Positions 58,049-64,000 of a stretch of DNA of 64,000 bases are shown in pieces (position 1 is the stretch's first letter; each line of letters starts with the position of its first letter). Below the pieces are notes generated by a model. It was not told the DNA's origin, searched no databases, and saw nothing but the letters and a program-made list of their open reading frames with translations. The position numbers and the translations under genes are program-made. This DNA comes from Komagataeibacter sp. FNDCR2 (GTDB taxonomy: Bacteria > Pseudomonadota > Alphaproteobacteria > Acetobacterales > Acetobacteraceae), in assembly GCF_021295395.1 (NCBI RefSeq), contig NZ_JAIWOU010000001.1:2113001-2177000 (forward strand). The letters run 5' to 3'.

Positions 58049-58669
58049 TCAGGGCCCCCGGTGCAGCTTGGTACCAAACAGCCGATCGAGGAAAATGGCG
58101 GTAATGGCAAAATTTGCTTCCGGTTCCACGCAATGATGCTGGATGTGATGCTTTTTTATGGCGCGTAGCACCGAAACCCGCATGGGGAGCTGATGGCAGG
58201 CATAATGCACGATGTCATAACAGACATAGCCCAGAATGAACCCGCCCGCGATGCTGCCCCCCGTGGCCCTGCCGGCGCACAGGACGGCAAGGCCCCACAC
58301 CCCTGCCGCCAGTGGAATGGATACGCTCAGTGGCATGAGGTTGCGCAGCGGATGGTTGGGCTGGAGGTGATGGTTGCCGTGCAGAAGGAAGATCAGCTTC
58401 CTGCCCATGTCCGAATCGAGGCGGAGATGGAAAACGAAGCGGTGGATCAGATATTCCACCACGAACCAGCTTGCCAGGCCGCCCGCCGTGTTCAGCACGA
58501 AACTTTCGAACGACCGGCTGGCCCCGGCGTCCACGGCAAGGACGACAGCCAGCACGACCATCCAGACCAGTAAAAAGGTCTGGAAGGAAACCTGCGTCAG
58601 TCGTTCAAGAAGCGCGTTCTGGAACAGCCGGACGGGAACTTCATCATGCGATTTATGCTGATGCGCCAT
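58049..58669 (-). CDS. Fatty-acid hydroxylase/sterol desaturase family membrane enzyme
   Basis: Protein of 206 residues with several membrane helices. Histidine motifs of the di-iron hydroxylase family are EYLIHRFVFH, FLLHGNHHLQPNHP, and further on YDIVHYACHQLP and KKHHIQHHCVEP. The combination HRxxFH/HGNHH and the small size resemble ceramide fatty-acid 2-hydroxylase (FA2H/Scs7) rather than sterol enzymes. Acetic acid bacteria have 2-hydroxy fatty acids and sphingolipids, which fits. The start at 58669 follows GGGAAT. Confidence 0.88.
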   Translation of the reverse strand: MAHQHKSHDEVPVRLFQNALLERLTQVSFQTFLLVWMVVLAVVLAVDAGASRSFESFVLNTAGGLASWFVVEYLIHRFVFHLRLDSDMGRKLIFLLHGNHHLQPNHPLRNLMPLSVSIPLAAGVWGLAVLCAGRATGGSIAGGFILGYVCYDIVHYACHQLPMRVSVLRAIKKHHIQHHCVEPEANFAITAIFLDRLFGTKLHRGP

Positions 58670-58923
58670 ATTCCCATTTCCTACGGGCATTATTTTTTGA
58701 CTGTATTAAACCTGTTCCACAATTCATGGCCTTAATAAGACCGAGCCAATATCATGAAACATCCCCTGCTGACATTGTGCCCTGTCTGAAGACCACTTTT
58801 CCGCCTCTATAGCTACAGAAGGGGAAAAGTTGCCATGAAAAATAAAAACCCTGTTAATGGAAAGGCCGAACACTACACGTATTTCCACCATAGACGCATT
58901 CTCTTTCATTTGCCAGATTTCCG

Positions 58924-60132
58924 ATGGATAATGGTGGAATGTCATCCTGTGTGTCCGCCCGGTCCCCTTCCGTGCCCGTCTGGGTTGATGGTCGCAATAT
59001 CGGCAGGCGGGGCGGCACCGGCATAGCAACCTATGCGCAGGGCCTGCTGGACAGCCTGAACGCGGGTGGGATCGGGGCTGCGTGCCTGCTGGACCATGCG
59101 CCCGGCCAGCCCTCCCCGCCCGTGGGCGGGATGATCCGCAAACTGGCCCGTTTCGCCCATGCCCTGCGGCCTGAAATGCGGATGGAAGATGTTTTTCCCC
59201 CCTTCTGCGCGGATATGTACCGCATCGCGCATGTCCGTAACGCCACATGGGGCAGGCAGATGGCGCTCCGTGCGGCTGTACCGCCAACCGTCATGCACTG
59301 GACGTCCCCGCTGCCGTTACGGCTGGAGGGCGCGCTGAACATCACCACGGTTCATGACCTGATCCCCCTGACCAGCCCGGGCCTGACCGGCATTGACAGC
59401 CGCCGTTTCCGCGCCACCCTGAATACCCTGTTCGCGACCATGGATATCGTGGCGACCGTATCCGAAACCACGCGGCAGGAGATACTGGCCCATTTCTCCC
59501 TTCCCGCCGAACGGGTGGTCAATCTCTACCAGCTTGTCGATATCCCGGCCCCGGTCCTGCCCGCCATCCGGCAGGCCGCTCCTGTGGCCGAGCCGGGCTG
59601 CTTCGTTGTCGTGGGCCGGGTTGAGGCGCGCAAGAACATTGAACGCCTGATCGCCGCCCATGCGCAGTGCGGCACGCGCCGCGCACTGGTCATCATCGGG
59701 CCGGATGGGGATGACCGGCCGCGCTGCACCACCATGGGCGGGGCGCCGGTACGCCGGGTGCAGTGGTGTGAACGGCTGTCGCTCCTGCGTGCGATCCATG
59801 ACGCGCATGCGCTGCTGCTGCCCTCGCTGGCCGAAGGGTTCGGCCTGCCGATCGTGGAGGCCATGGCGCTTGGCACCCCCGTCCTTACCTCCCGTAGCGG
59901 AGCGACCGAGGAAATCGCCGGAGGGGCCGCGCTGCTGGTTGACCCGACCGACACCGCCGATATCGCCCGTGGCATGGCGGCCCTGGACAGTGATGACCCC
60001 AATGACCCGCTCCGGGCACGGCTGATCGCGGATGGGTATGAAAGGGCCGATTTCTTTTCGGCCCCCCGGCAGGGGCGGCGGTTCGTGGATTTTTACCGCT
60101 CCCTGGGGGTTTCGGGACATGAAAGATTCTGA
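58924..60132 (+). CDS. GT4-type glycosyltransferase
   Basis: Protein of about 402 residues. The N-terminal domain has VWVDGRNIGRRGGTGIATYA, which is the GT4 beginning, and TVHDLIPLTSPGLTGIDSRR. The C-terminal domain has FVVVGRVEARKNIERLIAAH and the E-x7-E motif in LAEGFGLPIVEAMALGTPVL. It transfers a sugar from a nucleotide donor, probably for a polysaccharide or glycolipid; the acceptor is unknown. Start 58924 or 58939 is possible, neither with strong ribosome site. A short unrelated frame beginning at 58835, with GGGGAAAAG ahead of it, overlaps its 5' end. Confidence 0.9.
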   Translation: MDNGGMSSCVSARSPSVPVWVDGRNIGRRGGTGIATYAQGLLDSLNAGGIGAACLLDHAPGQPSPPVGGMIRKLARFAHALRPEMRMEDVFPPFCADMYRIAHVRNATWGRQMALRAAVPPTVMHWTSPLPLRLEGALNITTVHDLIPLTSPGLTGIDSRRFRATLNTLFATMDIVATVSETTRQEILAHFSLPAERVVNLYQLVDIPAPVLPAIRQAAPVAEPGCFVVVGRVEARKNIERLIAAHAQCGTRRALVIIGPDGDDRPRCTTMGGAPVRRVQWCERLSLLRAIHDAHALLLPSLAEGFGLPIVEAMALGTPVLTSRSGATEEIAGGAALLVDPTDTADIARGMAALDSDDPNDPLRARLIADGYERADFFSAPRQGRRFVDFYRSLGVSGHERF

Positions 60133-60161
60133 TGGTTTCTTCTTCCCCAAAAAAAACAGGC

Positions 60162-61619
60162 CTAACCCGTTTCCAGGGCATGCCGTTCGATCACGCCATG
60201 CAGTTCGGCGGGAGACAGGGCCTGCGCCGCTGCCGCGTGGCTGGCGCGCGCCACGGGAAAATCAATCACGACAAAGGGCGTATCACGTTCTTTTCCCGGT
60301 TCGACCGATCCGGGGATGGAGGGGCGATGGTCGCCAAAAAATACCAGTGTCGCGGTCCGTCCCGTTGCTTCCAGCCCCTTTGCCAGCCGGTCCAGCATGC
60401 GGTCGCTTCCTTCCAGATGCCGCAGGTAATGGGCAAGGCCCCCGCCTTCGCCTTTCGGCCAGGGGCCGTGGTTTTCCATCGTCACGACATACAGGAATAA
60501 TGGCTGCGTGGCTTTATCGACCCGTTGCAGGACCGCATCGGCCACATCGCAATCGGGCGTATAGGGCATGGAAAGGGAGGCGGCATGCGCAAAGGCCGCC
60601 CCCCCCACGAGTTCGTGGAACCCGATGGCGGGCATGAGGTGGTCACGACTGTAGAAGCCCAGGTTATGGGGGTGCATGAAAACCGTCTCATACCCCGCGT
60701 GGCCCAGCCGGTAGGGCAGGGCGAAGTCCCTTTCCCGCCCGGCGGTCAGGAACGGATCGAAATAACGAAAGCCGAGATCCGCCTCGCCGCGTCCGAACAG
60801 GACGCCGTATTCGGTCCGCATCGTGTAAGCGCCAAAGCCGCTGACCTCCAGCGTCCCCCAGGCGGAGGCGAGCTGACGCGCCTGATCCAGACCGGGCATG
60901 GGCGGGATTGCAACATCGCGTCCCAAACCCAGCCTGCGTGGGTCGGCAAAGGATTCGCACTGCACCACCACCACAATGTCGCGCCGGGGCCGGGTTGACG
61001 GGCTGATGGGGGGCGGTGGCCTGCCGTCCGGTTCCGCCTGCCAGCGGTGCCAGTAGAGATGGAGCGAACCGACCAGGCCCAGACGGGTGATGTCCGCTTG
61101 GGCGTCGGGCACGGGCGCCCAGCGGGTGCGGGGTATCATGCGCAGGCCGATGAATGACCCCATGGCCATGAGCGCGCCAGACAGCCGCATGCCCGCATGC
61201 AGGCCCTGACACGCAACATGGATGAACAGCGCCGGAAGCAGCAGCACAATGGCCACCACCGCCACGCGCGCGGGCAGGGGAACGGAAAACAGGTAGAATT
61301 TCGGATTTCGTAAAAAGCTCCGCGCCACCACGACATCACTGAACAGCAGCGGTTCGCCAAGCAGGGAGAACTTGATGTTGGAGGCGATGACCCCGACCAG
61401 CACACCCAGCACCATCACGCAGGCGGACAGCCATACCGAACCCGAGATCAGCACGCACCAGCCGAACAGCCCCCCCATGACCAGACCATGCAGAACCAGC
61501 CGGGGGCGGGACCACAGGCCGCGCCCCACCGGGCGGGTCAGGTGTTCCATGAAAAACGTTATGCAGAACGCCCCCATGAAAACGGCGATGGATAACCCGA
61601 AGTCTGACGCAAATCCCAT
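60162..61619 (-). CDS. LTA-synthase-like sulfatase-family membrane protein
   Basis: Protein of 485 residues. About five N-terminal membrane helices (LSIAVFMGAFCITFFMEHLT to VVAIVLLLPALFIHVACQ) are followed by an extracytoplasmic alkaline-phosphatase/sulfatase-fold domain. Seen: VVVVQCESFADPRRLGL, LEVSGFGAYTMRTEYGVLFG with a Thr that may be the nucleophile, YVVTMENHGPWPKGEG and LVFFGDHRPSIPG. The family includes LTA synthase and phosphoglycerol or phosphoethanolamine transferases that decorate polysaccharides. Its substrate here is unknown. It converges on the glycosyltransferase gene with 29 bases between stops. Confidence 0.9.
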   Translation of the reverse strand: MGFASDFGLSIAVFMGAFCITFFMEHLTRPVGRGLWSRPRLVLHGLVMGGLFGWCVLISGSVWLSACVMVLGVLVGVIASNIKFSLLGEPLLFSDVVVARSFLRNPKFYLFSVPLPARVAVVAIVLLLPALFIHVACQGLHAGMRLSGALMAMGSFIGLRMIPRTRWAPVPDAQADITRLGLVGSLHLYWHRWQAEPDGRPPPPISPSTRPRRDIVVVVQCESFADPRRLGLGRDVAIPPMPGLDQARQLASAWGTLEVSGFGAYTMRTEYGVLFGRGEADLGFRYFDPFLTAGRERDFALPYRLGHAGYETVFMHPHNLGFYSRDHLMPAIGFHELVGGAAFAHAASLSMPYTPDCDVADAVLQRVDKATQPLFLYVVTMENHGPWPKGEGGGLAHYLRHLEGSDRMLDRLAKGLEATGRTATLVFFGDHRPSIPGSVEPGKERDTPFVVIDFPVARASHAAAAQALSPAELHGVIERHALETG

Positions 61620-61680
61620 GTCGGCACCATATTCCGCCGCGTAAAATGGGTCGAGCGCCGTATGCGCGCGGGGCAGGGGG

Positions 61681-63159
61681 CTAGACCAGGGCGTTGCGCC
61701 AGGCGCTGACGGCGTTCATGCCTGTTTTCAGCAGTTCCTCCGCACGCCGTGGGCTGTCGGCCTCGACATAGACCCGCAGTTCCGGCGCATTGCCCGAGGG
61801 ACGGAGATGGATGATCTCTCCCTGATCGAAGGTCATGCGCAGGCCATCGGTCCGATCCACATGCGAAAGCGCGCCGCAGGCTTGGGTAAAGCCCAGCGCG
61901 GCCGCGCCCTGCGTCGGGTTTTCGGCCAGTTGGGCAATCTGCGCCTGACTTTGCGCGGTCGGCATTTCGACCAGACGGTCGCTCAACGTAAAGCGCCGGG
62001 GCAGGGTGTTGACGAGTGCTTCCAGATCCCCGCCCCCCGCGCGCGCGGCCACAAGCGCGCAGATCATGGGCAGGACGGAATCGCGTGTCGGCAGGGCGGC
62101 CAGCGTGCGCCCGTCGCGTTCCACGTCGCTGGCCAGAAGGAAGCCGCCATTGGCCTCGAAACCGACCGAGGGCACGTCCCCCGCCTGTGCGGCCTCCGTC
62201 ATGGCGGCCACGACGAAGGGGGAGCCGATGCGGGTGCGGTGGACGGTTTTCGCGAACCCGGCCTGTTCCAGCGCCGTGTTGCTGCTGACCGGCGTGGTGA
62301 CGGCGGCAGCGCCCAGCGCACGGGCGGCAAGGATGCCCAGCACGTCCCCGCGCAGCCAGTTCCCGGCCCGGTCGGCCAGAAGCGGGCGGTCGGAATCCCC
62401 ATCGGTTGTCACGATGGCGTCCAGCGTGCCATCGGCGGCCCATTCGCGGGCAAGGGCCGTGTCTTCAGGCCGCACGGCTTCGGTATCGACGGGCGTGAAA
62501 CTGTCCGTCCGGCCCAGCGGCACGGCCCTGCCGCCCAGCGCCTCGATGATTTCAACCAGCACGTCCCGCCCCACGGCGGAATGCTGGTAGACGCCCAGCG
62601 TCAGGCCCGACAGGGCGTCGGGGCCAAAGAAATCGCGGTACCGCGCCACGAAGGCGGAACCGACATCCGTGACATCGGGCAACGCCACCGGGATCACGAG
62701 CGTACCCGTGGCGTCGAAGCACCCATCGGGGAGGGTGACATCGCATTCGCGCATCGCGGCTTCATCGGATTTGAGGAATTCGCCGTGCGCGCGGTTGAAT
62801 TTGATGCCGTTGCGGTCCGCCGGGATATGGCTGCCCGTCACCATGAGCGAGGGGATCCCGCGCGAGAAAGCATGCAGGCAGAGCGCGGGCGTGGGAACGA
62901 AACCACAAAAAACCGGCTCCCCCTTCATATACCGGATGGCGGCCACGCAGGCGCGGATGATGCGCGGCGTACTGGGGCGCAGGTCGCCCGCTATGGCGAC
63001 CTGCGTGCCGGGGGCGAATTCCCCAAGCTGCGCGAGATGTTTGAGATAGCCCACCGTATAGGCGAAGCAGACCGAATCCTTCATTGCGCTGACAAGGCCG
63101 CGCGCGCCGCTGGTTCCAAAGGCCACGCCTGACTGCTGCATCCACTGGGCTATTTTCAT
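61681..63159 (-). CDS. Phosphohexomutase (phosphomannomutase type)
   Basis: Protein of about 492 residues. The four conserved loops are FGTSGARGLV (start), VTGSHIPADRNGIKFN with the phosphoserine, TTDGDSDRPLL binding Mg2+, and LRPSGNAPELRVYVEADS binding the phosphate. The sugar-binding loop reads GFEANGGF. It interconverts hexose 6- and 1-phosphates for nucleotide sugar synthesis, consistent with nearby glycosyltransferase and sulfatase genes. Substrate preference (mannose or glucose) is not certain. The start at 63159 gives the family's usual length; the frame is open further upstream. Confidence 0.88.
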   Translation of the reverse strand: MKIAQWMQQSGVAFGTSGARGLVSAMKDSVCFAYTVGYLKHLAQLGEFAPGTQVAIAGDLRPSTPRIIRACVAAIRYMKGEPVFCGFVPTPALCLHAFSRGIPSLMVTGSHIPADRNGIKFNRAHGEFLKSDEAAMRECDVTLPDGCFDATGTLVIPVALPDVTDVGSAFVARYRDFFGPDALSGLTLGVYQHSAVGRDVLVEIIEALGGRAVPLGRTDSFTPVDTEAVRPEDTALAREWAADGTLDAIVTTDGDSDRPLLADRAGNWLRGDVLGILAARALGAAAVTTPVSSNTALEQAGFAKTVHRTRIGSPFVVAAMTEAAQAGDVPSVGFEANGGFLLASDVERDGRTLAALPTRDSVLPMICALVAARAGGGDLEALVNTLPRRFTLSDRLVEMPTAQSQAQIAQLAENPTQGAAALGFTQACGALSHVDRTDGLRMTFDQGEIIHLRPSGNAPELRVYVEADSPRRAEELLKTGMNAVSAWRNALV

Positions 63160-63548
63160 GGGATTTTTTTTCTCGCAATTCTGCTGTTGTTCAAAACGGG
63201 CATTTTCCGGAGTCTCCCGCAACGGGCGCCCGTGGGGAACCAACAGGAAAGGCAGGGCAGGGTTGTGGGAGGGGGCGGGATATTTCTTCAGGGCTGTTAA
63301 GCCATCATTAAGCAAATTCAATTATGTGCAGTAGTTCGCAATATATTGCCACAAATTCTTATCGGTATTACCTGCCGCGCTCTCCTCTGGGGGCTTTCAA
63401 ACAGCCCCTTAACAGTGGCGTTGATGCTGTATTTTCACGTTCAGGGCTGCCGGGTCGTCCTGCACCCCATGCAAAAAAAAGCAGGGGGCGCACCCTTCTC
63501 TTTTCGTTCATGACGAACATATAATAAAACGGATTTTACCCGGACGAC
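63160..63548. other. Divergent intergenic region at the right end
   Basis: No gene is supported in these 389 bases between the phosphohexomutase start and the unidentified gene at 63549. An AT-rich patch at 63300-63375 is a likely promoter area. GGGGCT...AGCCCC near 63392-63410 forms a small hairpin. An eight-base A-run lies near 63474-63481. Confidence 0.4.
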
Positions 63549-64000
63549 ATGATCACGGAACAGTCGTGCCGGCAGGTCGGAAGGCAGGCAGACGCGCCGG
63601 ATGGAACGAAATTATTGAGAACTGCCGATGGACTTCCCTTATTAAGATCTCCCCCGATACGGGAGCGGATGCCCGCCCTCTCCACCATCCGCGCCGATGA
63701 CACGATAACCGATCCGGCACGGCCTGACCCGGACTGGTTGGAAATTGCCGATCTGGTTGTCAAAAAGCGTATCGGCGGGGCTTTCTGGCATCCCCCGGCG
63801 CCCCTGACGCGCCCGGTAGTGGTATGTGATGGCGGGAGACACGCGGGCGGCGGGCAGAAGGCGCTGGGGAAACTGCTGTCATGGGTGCTGCGGCATCATG
63901 CGGCAGCCGAGATCGTGCTGGTCGCGCCGCACCCGCATGGCTGTGCTGTCGGCATGGCGCGGCGGCGGGGCGTGGCGGTGGTGTCCGCGCGCACCGATCC
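63549..64000 (+). CDS. Unidentified protein, N-terminal part (3' end outside window)
   Basis: A frame open to the window edge, starting at ATG 63549 or at ATG 63669. From the second start it encodes MPALSTIRADDTITD, PDWLEIADLVVKKRIGGAFW, RPVVVCDGGRHAGGGQKALG and HHAAAEIVLVAPHPHGCAVG, and continues without stop through 150 codons in total. Codon third positions are strongly GC-rich from 63669 onward, as in neighbouring genes; before that they are less so, making 63669 the better start. The protein is not recognised. Its position after polysaccharide-type genes suggests a related role, but this is a guess. Confidence 0.55.
   Translation, partial: MITEQSCRQVGRQADAPDGTKLLRTADGLPLLRSPPIRERMPALSTIRADDTITDPARPDPDWLEIADLVVKKRIGGAFWHPPAPLTRPVVVCDGGRHAGGGQKALGKLLSWVLRHHAAAEIVLVAPHPHGCAVGMARRRGVAVVSARTD

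Noticed and set aside
58835-59026. Short plus-strand frame with good ribosome site before the glycosyltransferase
   Set aside because: It runs into the glycosyltransferase gene in another frame and shows no recognisable protein; it may be a leader frame but cannot be supported as a gene.
63324-63524. Small plus-strand frame in the right-end spacer
   Set aside because: AT-rich and motif-free, lying in a divergent promoter region.

Overview
The window is GC-rich, densely packed bacterial chromosome. Its gene content points to an acetic acid bacterium (Acetobacteraceae, Alphaproteobacteria), probably Komagataeibacter or a close relative. The pointers are a zapE-sucA-sucB-lpd block with no sucCD beside it, a lipoyl-domain-bearing E3, an oxygen-dependent cobalamin cluster, a fatty-acid hydroxylase of the ceramide-hydroxylase type, and a polysaccharide-type block at the right end. 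The genus is an inference from content. No rRNA, tRNA, CRISPR array, prophage or complete insertion sequence was seen.

Layout. 1-3800: end of zwf, two small secreted proteins, a 2OG-Fe(II) oxygenase, a carboxymuconolactone decarboxylase-type protein and zapE. 4136-10250: sucA, sucB and lpd for the 2-oxoglutarate dehydrogenase complex, ending in a strong terminator. 10374-14727: a PAS-GGDEF-EAL protein and the ferrous iron operon feoA-feoB-small Cys-rich protein. 14872-29130: cobalamin cluster. A cobalamin riboswitch precedes a long minus-strand series (DUF1636 protein, cobW, cobN, cobG, cobH, cobI, cobJ, cobL, cobE, cobM, cobB). Two plus-strand genes, cobK and cbiD, sit inside that series. 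A histidine phosphatase homologue lacking both catalytic histidines lies just before the riboswitch, and an orphan cbtB follows. 30202-37615: acuI, nitroreductase, ilvE, thiC with its TPP riboswitch, and adenine deaminase. 37631-40096: tyrosine recombinase, unknown protein and a divergent scpA, translationally coupled.

40684-46482: tonB-exbB-exbD-exbD energy module and a TonB-dependent receptor. 46542-50696: NCS2 permease, MFS exporter and purD. 50765-54029: xseA, lipoprotein, a small HTH-plus-membrane protein and an OmpH/Skp-like chaperone. 54119-57425: an overlapping minus-strand operon cvpA-purF-degenerate SDR-ybaK. 57594-63159: HisE-like protein, fatty-acid hydroxylase, GT4 glycosyltransferase, LTA-synthase-like sulfatase and phosphohexomutase. 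An unidentified gene runs off the right edge.

The clearest points of interest are the interleaved cobalamin operon with antisense cobK and cbiD, CbiD in place of CobF in an aerobic pathway, three enzyme homologues that have lost key active-site residues (histidine phosphatase, SDR, HisE-like) plus an altered EAL domain, the near-duplicate lipoyl-domain DNA in sucB and lpd, and the recombinase-scpA operon. I found no clear evidence of an undescribed defence or mobile system.
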